Shown here: positions 1 to 11,104 of the stretch, piece after piece
How positions within the stretch are numbered: position 1 is the stretch's first letter
Layout: the number at the start of each line of letters is the position of its first letter
DNA from: Apostichopus californicus
Lineage: Eukaryota > Echinodermata > Holothuroidea > Aspidochirotida > Stichopodidae
DNA: 25,093 nt
NCBI GenBank assembly: GCA_020650975.1
Contig: JAIPMN010021992.1
Span: forward strand, 1 to 25,093
Direction: 5' to 3'
The notes under the pieces: generated by a model
What the model was told of the DNA's origin: nothing
The model's input: the letters and a program-made list of their open reading frames with translations, nothing else
Databases searched by the model: none
Position numbers and translations under genes: made by a program

Positions 1-1310
1 TCCTTCCGTCAGTTTAGCAGGCAGTGTATGTTAGACAGTATTGAACTCACATTATGATGATACTGTGTACGTTAGAGATGTATCGCGTGGGTAAGCTATA
101 ACTGTTTAAAGACAAACTCTGTTCCGGGTTTGCGCTCTGCACTAAGTTATATGCTGCATTATGACATAGACAATGTAGCATGACTTCAACTATAAAGCTA
201 TGTGCTGAAAGCCATATTGATTATTATATACCACGGAACCGCTTTTTTTTTTACTTTGGTTTATGAGAACGTTGGATCAGGCGACTTGAAGTGTACGTAC
301 AAACTAAGTTACTTTTGACTTCATGGATAGGCCCAGTCATAATTAAATATCAGTTCAATCCAATTAGGACACCGTTGTGCATACTATATGTTTGTCTACA
401 TGTAGGTCATAGAATTAAATCTGTTATAGTAGTACTGCATTTACCTTTCTGTTGTTACAGACCAGTCGAGTAGGCTACAACTCATTTAGTTTTATTTTAG
501 AGTCATAACATTGCGCTAAAGTTGTTGACATTACGGCTTGTCCATTAACTCAGACACATACATTGTTTTCACAATTCTTAACTACAATAAGTATAGGCCT
601 ATATCAATTGTTTACGATTGTTTGGGACAAAAAGTAGCTACTTGCAATCACAAATTTGAATGGGTGTCATTTTGTTTAAAAAAATGGGGGTGGGTGTTGG
701 AAACTGTGTATCAAGTAGGTTCCCTTTTGCCACTCTTAAGTTTGACCTCTTTCAAGGAGAGCGGTAGAGAGGGGACTATCGTGTATTCATTTTCTGCTGA
801 GAGGGAGCAAATAATGAAGATGCAATGTCGTATTTATAGTGATTATGGACACTTTAATATTGTCTTGAAAATAAATAAATAATATATATTCTTAAATAGA
901 ACATGATCTGAGGAAGTAAAGCCCATTACAATGAGAAGTTAGATGCATTTGAATTCCACTTATTAGTACTGGTTCTTATCAAAATCGTCATGCATGTGTT
1001 TGCTTTAAATCATTACTGCATAAGCTTTGTACAATATCGTGAAGCATATAGCGTAATTATTTGAAATATGTACGTGATATATCACCCGACTTCCGTTATT
1101 GCGCACTAAAGAAACCGTTGCGGAATAAGGAAGTGTTTGTCGAAAGTACCATTGTAGCCCATAGGCTAAGGCTGTACGCATACAATGTAACGTAACACTT
1201 ATTTACGAATAGAAAAGGGAAACTAGTGACAAATAAAATGTTGTTTTACACAGTCTGATTGACAACCGTTAAAACTAGAACAGAAATTTGAAATTAGGGA
1301 TGATACAGAT
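1..1310 (+). repeat. Copy I (partial) of a ~3-kb tandem repeat unit
   Basis: Base 1 onward aligns directly with base 1801 onward. The first 60 bases are identical and the first 240 aligned bases show 7 differences. Similarity continues to about 1310 (copy II to about 3160, copy III to about 6390) but drops clearly after the first ~250 bases. Copy I lacks about 50 bp that copies II and III share (2893-2941 in copy II), so the offset to copy II grows from 1800 to 1859. The small open frames inside (for example 538-882) do not keep frame in the other copies, so I see no gene. The left end is cut by the window edge. Confidence 0.93.
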
Positions 1311-1556
1311 AAGCCTACAATGATCTTCACAAACCATGTGTCTCAATGACACATTCATTGAGTTATGTGAGCAAACATTACTATGTAGGGATCAATGATA
1401 AAAGAATACGTGAATGAAAAGGAGTAAAGCGGATGGGTATATCATACGCAAAACTCACAATTAGACACAAATCTACGGAGTATTTTAATGTGAATGTTTT
1501 CGCACTGGTATGCTATATAAATATAGAAGAATTTGTGTGTGTGTCAATTCAACAGC
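1311..1556. other. Spacer between copy I and copy II, unlike the rest of the array
   Basis: This ~245-bp segment sits where copies II and III carry their ~1.5-kb right half. I find no counterpart elsewhere in the window. It contains a perfect 8-bp inverted repeat (CTCAATGA at 1342-1349, complement at 1355-1362, 5-nt loop) and a short TG run near 1533. It may be an insertion at a deletion breakpoint or a diverged piece of the unit. The 61-codon open frame at 1433-1618 crosses its right edge into copy II and has no supporting feature. Confidence 0.6.
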
Positions 1557-4500
1557 TAAAGACATTTAATATTTCATATTTAAGATGGGTGGCTATGATT
1601 CCATATATAGTACTATAATAGCAATTCAATTGAGGTGATTCTCTCGATATTTTACAAACACATTGTTTAACTTACAGCGTGTAAAATAGAAAATGAAACA
1701 GTTTATAAATTGTTTGGATCTTTCCCTGCAAAGGAAATGACCGTGCGAGGAGTATATATAATAAATATATAACACGATATTTGGATTAACCTTTATTGCA
1801 TCCTTCCGTCAGTTTAGCAGGCAGTGTATGTTAGACAGTATTGAACTCACATTATGATGATACTGTGTACGTTAGAGATGTATCGCGTGGGTAAGCTATA
1901 ACTGTTTAAGGACAAACTCTGTTCCGGGTTTGCGCTCTGCACTAAACTATATGCTGCATTATGACATAGACAATGTAGCATGACTTCAACTATAAAGCTG
2001 TATGCTGAAAGCCATAGTGATCATTATATACCACGGAACCGTTTTTAAATTTGGTTTATGAGAACATTGGATCAGGCGAATTTAAGTGTACGTACAAACT
2101 AAGTTACTTATGACTTCATATAAGGCCCAGTAATAATTAACTATCAGCTCAATCTAATTAGCGCAACGTTGTGCATACTATATGTTTGCATATATGTAGG
2201 TCATATAAATAAGCTAGTTATAGTAGTACTTTATTTATCTCTATATTGTTATAGACCAGTCTAGTAGGCTACAACTCATTTGGTTTTATTTTAGAGTCAT
2301 AACATTGCGATAAAGTTGTTAACATTACGACTCGTCCATTAACTCAGGCACATATTTTTTTTCTTCACAATTCGTAACTGCCGTAAGTACGCCTATATCA
2401 ATTGTTAGGAATGTTTAGGGAAAAAAGTAGCTACTTGCATTCCCCATTTTGAATGGGTGTCATTTTGTTTAAAAATATTTATATATCGTTACCTAATGGT
2501 AGTGTTTAAAAACTGTGTATCAAGTAGGTTCCCTTTTGCCACTCTTAATTTTGACCTCATTCAAGGAGAGCGGCAGAGAGGGGAGTATCGTGTATTTTTT
2601 TTCTGCCGAGAGGGAGTAAATAATGAAGATACGACGTCGTATTTATAGTGGTTATGAACACTTCAATACTGTCTTGAAAATAAATAAATTATATATATTC
2701 TTAAATAGAACATAATCTGAGGAAGTAAAGCCTATTACAATGAGAAGGTAGAATGCATTTGAAGTCCACTTAGTACTGGTTCTTATCAAAATAATTATGC
2801 ATGTCTTTGCCTAATATCCATAGTACATAAGCTTTGTGCAATATCGTGAAGCATATAGCGTATGTATTTGAAATATGTACGTGATATAACACTGCATTTC
2901 ATACCCGCACTTATACGTCTGTTTTAGGGTGTTGTCCGTTTCACCCGAGTTCCGTGACTGCGCACTAGAGAAACCGTTGTTGAATAAAGAAGTGCATCTC
3001 GAAAGTACCATTGTAGCCTATAGGCTGAGGCTGTATGCATGCAATGCGACGTAACGGTTATTTATAAATAGAAAAGAGAAAATAGTGGCAAATAAAATGT
3101 TGTTTTACTTAGTCTGTTTTACAACCATACAAACTTGAACAGAAATTTGAAATTAGGGAAGAAAATATACTGGTTCTGCTGAAAATTTCAGATATCGTGT
3201 AAATATGCACACCAACTTGAGAAGTTTCATCTTTCGTAGATAACTATATTGATCGGTTGTATGACTAATGGAGATGCAACCATTGCCTTCCTGAGTTTAA
3301 AGTTTATGGCAGCCATATGTGCTCGAATAATATACTCATACCAAATACAAAACATGAAGGGTATTGCTTTTGCAACAAAGGCTTGGCATTGCGTTCCCTT
3401 GGGAGAGATCTGCACCATTTACATATTACTATTCCTATATTCCGGAGGCTAAAGTTGATTGTCAAACACAATTGCTGTAACTTGTTTGCATCTTTAGGTT
3501 AAAAAAACACATCATCATAGTACTTGAAAATGTGGAGATACACATTCTCAATAGTTGGTGATATTTTATGCTGACGTATGTCAACAGCAAAATTAGTAAT
3601 ATCATTGTTGCAGTAGAAGTGTCCTTTTTTCCCTATAAACTGTCCATATCATTTGTCCCCAATAATGTTTTTACAAAACTGTTGCATAGTGATGAAATTC
3701 TAAATTCAAAAGACATATGAAAATATTACAAATGTATCACAAATCGTTACATCTTAAGTGTAAATCAACAAACTTGTGTAGATAATATGCTGACATTATA
3801 ACACATAACTTCCTTTACACGTGATCCATCAATTTGTGTAGTAAGAAACATATTTTCTGCCCAAAATACTTTACATTCAAAGAACCATTTTTTAGAGTTA
3901 GGAATGTTATTGAGATGGCATCTTTAACTAAGAGTGTACAATATTTTGCTGTTCCATGTTAATATTGCATGTTATCATTGCAACCGGAATAGCTATATCA
4001 AAGAAACATGCACTTTTTAGGTATGCCCCTAGCACCAAAGGCAGGAGCTATGAGGTAGAAGTAATTTCAAATACTCCACCACCCCCCCCCCACCCAAAAA
4101 AAAAAGGAAAAAAGGAAAAAAAAAGAAGAGATGCTGACTGCAAAAAGGAATTTCTGTCCTTTTTCTATGACAAAACACCTAGTATCTGAAAGTGTTACAT
4201 CCAGGGATTTACTTCCAGGACCCTCGTCTCTTGCTTTCCCCCGCACTTCCAATCAATAAGTGTACCCATCCGATCAGATATAAAGCAAAGTAAACCTTCA
4301 TAATCCAACATTCTATAACTAGGCTAGCTAGCTAGCTTGCTGAATCAAGTTCAATGTACACATTATCGTAATGTTTCATCTGTACCAGTGGGATAGTGGT
4401 TCCTGTTTTCACAAAGCTATATGCAAGGGTACACACATTATGATAAGACTATAATGCTATTTATCGAACTTGAAAGTAAAATCTTCAAACTTACAATGCC

Positions 4501-4698
4501 ATGCAGTAGCAACTAGTACATCATTATTATGCCCCTAGCATAACGTTAGTGCTAAATAGACAAATTAGGAGAATTCCGGGTAACTTGGTTTCTAGTTTGA
4601 GCAGACTATCTTGCAACTTTACCTTGGCATCATACCGGTGTATACTTTCTCTAATTAATGTAAACCTCAGATAAAATAATTGCATATAGAAAACTTAC
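1557..4698 (+). repeat. Copy II (most complete) of the ~3-kb tandem repeat unit
   Basis: The left part (1557-1800) matches 4888-5090, the middle (1801-3160) matches 1-1310 and 5090-6390, and the right part (3160-4690) matches 6390-7836. The offset to copy III is about 3242 near base 1900, 3240 near 2530 and 3232 near 3137, so the order is collinear with small indels. The stretch of about 40 bases from 1801 is shared with copy I but missing from copy III. The unit has no coding region that survives comparison, no tRNA or rRNA-like segment, and no obvious transposon ends. It could be a macrosatellite, or a duplicated intergenic or intronic segment. Confidence 0.93.
4010..4218 (+). repeat. Sub-block with C-tract, copied again at 4699-4890 and 7245-7450
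   Basis: The block opens with a segment around TATGCCCCTAGCACC and GGCAGGAGCTATGAGG, runs into a C-homopolymer near 4080, then an A-rich stretch. It ends near the AGTGTTACAT motif. The same order of landmarks appears at 4699-4890 and at 7245-7450. The C-tract differs in length and interruption in all three. The frame reading Y-A-P-S-T-K-G-R is open in all three, but only for a few dozen codons. Confidence 0.85.
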
Positions 4699-4890
4699 AC
4701 TTGCTAGGTATGCCCCTAGCACCAAAGGCAGGATCTATGAGGTAGACGTAATTTCAAACACTCCTACCATCCCCCCCCCCCCAAATAGCTGAATACAAAA
4801 ATTGATAACTGACAAGTATTTCTGTCCTTAAAAATCTCTATGAGAAACAAATAGTATATGAAAGTGTTACATACTCTAGGGTTTCACTAA
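4699..4890 (+). repeat. Nested partial duplication at the copy II / copy III junction
   Basis: This segment repeats the sub-block found at 4010-4218 (about 690 bp upstream) and at 7245-7450 in copy III. It is followed directly by the left end of copy III at about 4888, where the sequence switches to the motif ACTAAAGACATTT also seen at 1555. The order, end of unit then internal fragment then start of next unit, suggests a truncated unit left by unequal crossing-over. Confidence 0.8.
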
Positions 4891-7840
4891 AGACATTTAC
4901 TACTTCATGTTCAAGATGGATGGCTATGATTCTATACAGAGTACTCTAATCGAAAACTCAACTGAGATGATTCACACTTTACAAACACATTGTTTAACTT
5001 ACAGCGTGTAAAGTAGAAAATGAAACCGAATTCAATAAGTTTATAAATTGTTTGAATTTTTCCAACAAAGTAAAACCGTGTTATTGACCTTACATTGTGT
5101 TTATATAGTGTATGTTATAGTATATATCGTGAGCATTCTATAACTGTTTAAGGGCAATGTCTCTTCCGGGTTTGCGCTCTGCACTAAGATATAGGCTGCA
5201 TTATGACATACACTCTCGATAACTACTCTAACGTTAAGGGTGCGGGCAGAATGCCATAGTGATTATTATTCACCACGAGGCCGTCTTTTACTTTGTTTCA
5301 TGAGAAGATTGGATCAGTCGAATTGAAGTGTACGTTCCACCTAAGTTACTTATGACTTGATGTAAAGACCCAGTCATATTTCAATATCAGCGCAATCTTA
5401 TTAGCGCAACGTTGTGCATACTATATGTTTGCCTACATGTAGGTCATAGAATTAAGCTAGTTTTAGTAGTATTTTATTTATCCCCCTATTGTTACAGAAC
5501 AGTCTACTAGGCTACAACTCATTTGGTTTTATGTTAGAGTAATAACATTGCGATAGGTTTGTTAACATTACGGCTTGTCCATTAACTCAGACACATAACT
5601 TGTTTTCACAATTCGTAACTGCCATAAGTAGGCCTATATCAATTGTTAGGAATGTTTGAGATAAAAAGTAGCTACTTGCAATCTCAATTTTGAATTGGTG
5701 TCATTTTGTTCAAAAATATTTATTTATTGTTATCTTATGGTGGTGTTGAAAACTGTGTATCAAGTAGGTTCCCTTTTGCCACTCTTAAGTTCGACCTCTT
5801 TCAAGGAGAGCGGCAGAGAGGGGACTATCTTGTAATTTTACTGCAGAGAGGAAGCAAATAATGAAGATATGACGTCGTATTTATAGTGGTTATGGACACT
5901 TCAATACTGTTTGAAAACAAATAAATTATATCTTAAATAGAACATAATCTAAGGAAGAATAGCCTATTACAATGTGAAGGTAGAATGCATTTGAATTCCA
6001 CTTAGTACTGGTTCTTATCAATACTACTATGCATGTGTTTGCCTAAAATCCTTAGAGAATAAGCTTTGTACAATATCGTGAAGCATATAGCGTATATACA
6101 TGAATTAGTTACGTGATCTAACACTGTACTTAGTAATCCGTACTTATACATCTGTTCTAGGGTGTTGTCCGTTCACCCGAGTTCCGTGATTGCGCACTAG
6201 AGAAACCGTTGCGGAATAAGGAAGTGTTTGTCGAAAGTACTATTGTAGCATATAGGCTGAGGCTGTATGCATACAATTTAATGTAACGGGTATTTACGAA
6301 AAGAAAAGAGAATCTAGTGGCAAATTAAATGTTGTTTTACACAATCTGTTGTACAACCGTAACAACTTGAACAGAAATTTGAAATTAGGGATGATAGTAA
6401 ACTGGTTCTGCTGAAAATTCTAGATGTCACATGTAAATATGCACACCGACTTGAGAAGTTCGATCTTTGGTGGAGAACAATATTGAGCGGTTGTATGGCT
6501 AATGGAGATACAAACACTGCTTTCCTGAGCTTAAAGGTTATAACAGCTATTTGTGCTCGAATAATATACTCATATCAAATACAAAACATGAACAGGTATT
6601 GCTTTTGCAACAAAGGTTTGGCATTGTGTTCCCGTGAAGATATCTGCACTATTTACGTATTACAATTCCTATATTCCGGAGTTTAAAGTGTATTGTCAAA
6701 CACAATTGCTGTAGATTGCTTGCATTTTTAGGTTAGAAAACCACATCCTCATAGTACTTGAAGATGTGGAGATACACATTCTCAATATTTGATGATGTTT
6801 TATGCTGACAAATGTCAACAGTAAAATTAGTAATATCATTGTTGCGTAAGAAATGTCTTTTTTCTCTGTAAACTGTACATATAATTTGTCCCCAATAATT
6901 TGTTTACAAACTGTTGCATAGTGATGAAATACTAAATGCCCAAAAAACATATGAGAACGTTACACATGTAACACACATCGTGACACCTGAAGTGTAAATC
7001 AACCAACGTTTGAAGATAATATGCTGTGATGGTAACACATATAACCTTCTACACGTGATCGACCAATTTTTGTAGTAGGGAATTGATTTCTTGCCAAAAA
7101 TACTTTATATTCAAAGAACCATATCTAGAGTAGGAATGTTATTGAGATGGCATTTTCAACTAAGTAACTACATGTTACATTTCCATGTTAACATCGCATG
7201 TTATCATTGCAACCGGTCTAACTTCATCAAACAAACATTCACTATTTATGTATTCCCCTAGCACAAAAGGCAGGAGCTATGAGGTAGACATACTTTCAAA
7301 CACGCTTTCCATCCCACCCCCCTCCCACCCCCCCCCCAAATAAAATGCCGAATACCAAAAAAGAAATTTCTGAAACGTATTTCCGTCCTTTAAAATCTCT
7401 ATGAGAAAACAAATAGTATTTGAAAGTGTTACATTTTCGAGGGATTCACTCCCAGGACCCTCCTCTCTTGCTTTTTCTCAATAAGTGTACCTCCATCCGA
7501 TCAGATATAAAGCAAACACTCGGCAACAGCCATGGCTAGCTGAATCAAGTTCAAATGTGCATAGTGTGGTAATGTTTTATCGGTACCAGTGGAATAGTGG
7601 TTCAAAATGCTATATGTAAGGGTACACACATTGGGCTAAGATTACAATGTTATGTATCGAACTTGAAAGTAAAATCTTCAAATCCTACAATGCCGTGCAG
7701 TACCAACTAGAATGGATAATTATTAGGCCCCTAGCATAACGTTAGTTCTACCTAGACAAATTAAGGGAATGCAACTTAACCTTGGTATCATACCTGTGTT
7801 TAATTTCTCTAATTAATGTAAACCTCAGAAAATGCAATAA
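4888..7840 (+). repeat. Copy III of the ~3-kb tandem repeat unit
   Basis: Collinear with copy II at an offset of about 3232-3242, and visibly more diverged from it than copy I is over its first 240 bases. It lacks roughly 40 bp present at the start of copies I and II (1801-1840). Similarity to copy II stops near 7836, after the shared motif CTCTAATTAATGTAAACCTC (7806 onward), and unrelated AT-rich sequence follows. A 67-codon open frame at 6483-6686 has an equal-length counterpart in copy II at 3249-3452, described under findings. Confidence 0.9.
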
Positions 7841-8299
7841 TTCGCTAAATGGTTGTCTTTACTGTCTAACTACATCGTTGTACAGATATAGGCCTGGCAT
7901 AGTTGTATGATTGGTGTGCAAGTTAGACCTTTAATAAGCCGTAGTGAACATTTTTACTTGGAGTAATATGAGCATAAACATATTTTATGTATGGATTACT
8001 TTAACTTAAACCTTTAGTGTTCCTATTGTTGAGCCAGTTTAGTATATTGGTATTGTTAAGCGACTGGTGTTATCAAATTCATCAAATTTATCAAACTGAC
8101 AAACTTTATATATCGATACCATTTGTGAACTTTTTGAGCCCAGGCGCTACTAATGTCTGCGCACGGTATTTGTATAGAAAAGCGAAGACAACACGAGGTT
8201 TTCTTTTCAAACAAAAAATACGAAAAAAAAATTAAGTGTTTAACCTAATAATGCTTTCAAAGGAGATCATATTACCGACTCTATGTAACGCCAAAAGGG
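7841..8299. other. AT-rich spacer right of the tandem array
   Basis: Single-copy within this window. Open frames at 8017-8235 and 8236-8487 (72 and 83 codons) show no recognisable domain, and lengths like these are expected by chance in DNA this AT-rich. The second one overlaps the stem-loop cluster to its right. No RNA gene or mobile element seen. Confidence 0.5.
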
Positions 8300-8580
8300 A
8301 CAAATATTATGTGGATCTAAGTCATTATGTGAATACAAACTGCTGCCACATTATAACAATAACAAGTCCTTATGTGGCGCTATCAGCACCGCCACATTAT
8401 GACCAAGAACATATTATTTATCATGCGGTCATTACACTGTCACATATTGACCGCCGAAACTGTACTATACTGATCTTTTTTTCATAAGTCTGTATGTGGC
8501 TTATCTATCGCCACATATGAACTTCTGTTCCACAAGTCCTTATGTGGTGATATATGCTACTGTACATAAGGACTTCATGT
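8300..8580. repeat. Cluster of short stem-loops built from ATGTGGC / GCCACAT
   Basis: Several complementary pairs lie within 280 bp: GCCACAT at 8345-8351, ATGTGGC at 8372-8378 and GCCACAT at 8391-8397 (the middle one can pair with either neighbour); TATGTGGC at 8493-8500 with GCCACATA at 8510-8517; and a perfect 12-bp pair AAGTCCTTATGT at 8534-8545 with its complement at 8564-8575. AAGTCCTTATGTGG itself also occurs at 8365-8374. This resembles the decayed interior of a foldback or MITE-like element, but I see no target-site duplication. Confidence 0.6.
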
Positions 8581-8599
8581 GATCCTTTTCCATCCGATG

Positions 8600-11104
8600 G
8601 GGCTATTCAATATTTACACCGGATAACATGTATTTCTTTTACTAGACGTGCGCGTAACTAGTGTAAACATTACGTAGTCTGTACACTCGTTCGCGTGAGG
8701 TCTTTGTTTTACTTAAAAGTGTACATGATGTACGGTTTCGTATTACTGTAGGCACTTGGGCTTTCGAATTTGGCAGCCAAATTCGAAAAGCAAAGTGTAA
8801 GCAAATATAACGAAATAATAATACTACTAGTCTAGGCCTTGTAAGGCTAACTTTACTTTAGTAGGCCAATGTCTAGTATAGTTTATCAAGTAGATAAAGG
8901 CCTAGGATAGGACCTATGATCACACATGTTATTATACTATTACAATGGAAACGTTTTATAGACCTAGACGTACGCTATAATATATACGCACTGTGCCTAA
9001 AGTCAACGTGTTTCTGTTCTTTGATTTCGGTTTTTACTGAGACGTAGAGAGAGTAAACTGTTACCCATAGGCCTATTATGTATTCCGATTCGGCCAAATC
9101 TAATGCAGAATGGTTTTGGTTGGATGTGTTTCATTGTTTGTTTGGTCCGTTTCAACGCACTTAAAAGCACATTGTTCTATTTTGTCAAGCTCAACTGAAA
9201 ATAAGATATGATGTGTTATCAAGTCACGTTGCCTATATTAATTTGAACAATTTCAGGTGATTATTTGATTAGAAGAATCGAAAGTAGCTAGGCTAGAGTG
9301 TCAATTAGAATTTTTATATGTATGATATAAGCTATTAGATTTCACTGAGAAATAATACAGGAAACAAATTTGTTATATAGGAGCATCTAGGCCTATTAAA
9401 AACAGCATGGCTGGATCAAACTATACATTGGTGTTGTTATTGACTTGATGGAAAAGGAATTCTCATTAGTGAAGGTTCGATCTATGGCCGAGTCAAAGTA
9501 GGTTAGATCTTTATCAAGAGCAATATATGGTTTCCCTTCTAGTGTGACCCACTAAATTAAAAAGAAGAATCTCAATTTGACAAAAAAATGTTGATTGTGA
9601 AGCCACCTGTAAAATTGTAACCCTTAATTGTTTCTCCCACATTCGTGGTCGCGTTGATTTGTAAAATAATTGCCCTCCAATGTATAGTCATTATTGTTAT
9701 ACACATGTAGTCTTCTTTCCTTTATAGTGCACTGGTCTGATAGCTTGTCTGCATAGGTCAAGTCAAAGCAAAGTTAGGAGCAGAATATTTGCTTACAAGG
9801 TTGTTGAGCATACTTTTCCAGAAATTCATTCTCATGAAACATAGTTTGGCCAAATAATAGTTGTTGGTATATTTAAATTGTTAACACTATTTCTAAAACA
9901 CTTAAAAATTGTTACTGGTTATTAGAAGTTTTTCTTAGTATTTAAGCCATTTATTTCCGAGTGAACACTGACTAGGCCTAACTGTGGTACAATTGTTAAC
10001 TTTGCTATAACTTAGGTGAATGTGCATTAACTCTATAAGATAGTACTTAATGGATTTGGTCCCTTGATGATATGGAAGAGGCATACATTCTTTTCTCATT
10101 TCATTCCTCCAGTAATGGAAAATGGGGAGAATCTGTGTTACCATTGTATGCTCCAACATTACTTACCAACTGGATAAGTGGGATTCAAAGTTATGTGAGG
10201 TTCTTTGGGAGCTGTGATTACATTTATTTCTAAAGCTTGGGTACGGAGGGCCTCAGATGTACATATCACAAAATAATCTGTTTTATTTTATATTTAGATC
10301 GAGAATATATTTCCTAGCTAAAAGGGGATTTACTGTAAGGGAGGATCTCTTGAGACATGTCAGACTATTAATCCCACCTCCAAGCAAAGAGAACACCAGA
10401 TAAGTAAAAAAAAATAACTAGAGAACAATATCATAAAACATGGGGGAGGGGATTCAGACTGGTGTTGTAACTGCAAATGTGTATTTAAGAAACACTGGTG
10501 TGAGAGGGTTGGGGTTGAGCGATCGGTTCTTAACATTTGTTGACAATGATAACTATGAAAGGAGCTCAATGAATTTTATAGTTGCCAATTTTTCCGTCAT
10601 ACAGCCTAATCCAAACATATAATGTTGTGTTATAAAGAGTGCAAAATTACAGTTTTTTACTATAAATTTGCATAATAATGTCATTATTCCAAGAAGAGCT
10701 AAAACGTTTAACATATGCCTAGCTCAAACATCTTTGTACAGACTCCCCTAAGCTGTCAAAGAAACTCAATGAGCACATTTAAGTACATATACAACATTTT
10801 AAGACAACTACCTGGTGGTGCTATCTAATTCATCTGATAAGAAGTGTTCAAACGTTGATCGAGCATATATAAAATAAAATAAATCTCAATAAATAATACA
10901 AATTAATGTTTCTTTCTTTCTGTTAATAGTAGACTTTTTTCAAACAGATATGAGCAAGCAGGTGCCTTTAGTAATGCAGCACAACAGTTTACTAACCAAT
11001 CATAGATGTTACTTTGTTTGTGTTTGATATCAGTCACAGAGCTTTTTTTGACAAGATTACATTTAAGAATACTTGAAACAACTTGGAAGCAAATACGATT
11101 TACA
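8600..11104. other. Mostly single-copy AT-rich DNA, no gene recognised
   Basis: I see no convincing coding region, RNA gene or transposon here. Notable small features are a strong hairpin at 8762-8788 and three TAGGCCTA octamers (9068-9075, 9388-9395, 9973-9980). The minus-strand frame at 9935-10159 and the short frames at 10360-10622 carry no recognisable motif, and splice signals around them are not better than background. Confidence 0.5.
8762..8788. repeat. Perfect 12-bp hairpin with a 3-nt loop
   Basis: TTTCGAATTTGG (8762-8773) is followed by CAG and then its exact reverse complement (8777-8788). Two further outer base pairs form if one A is bulged. The loop is too short and the stem too short for a microRNA precursor. 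It could be a cruciform site or a small inverted duplication. Confidence 0.85.

Noticed and set aside
538-882. 114-codon open frame in copy I of the array
   Set aside because: The corresponding parts of copies II and III are broken by indels and stops, and an open frame this long is not surprising in DNA this AT-rich.
9460-9500. tRNA B-box-like GGTTCGATC
   Set aside because: No matching A box, no cloverleaf stems, and the final bases depart from the consensus.
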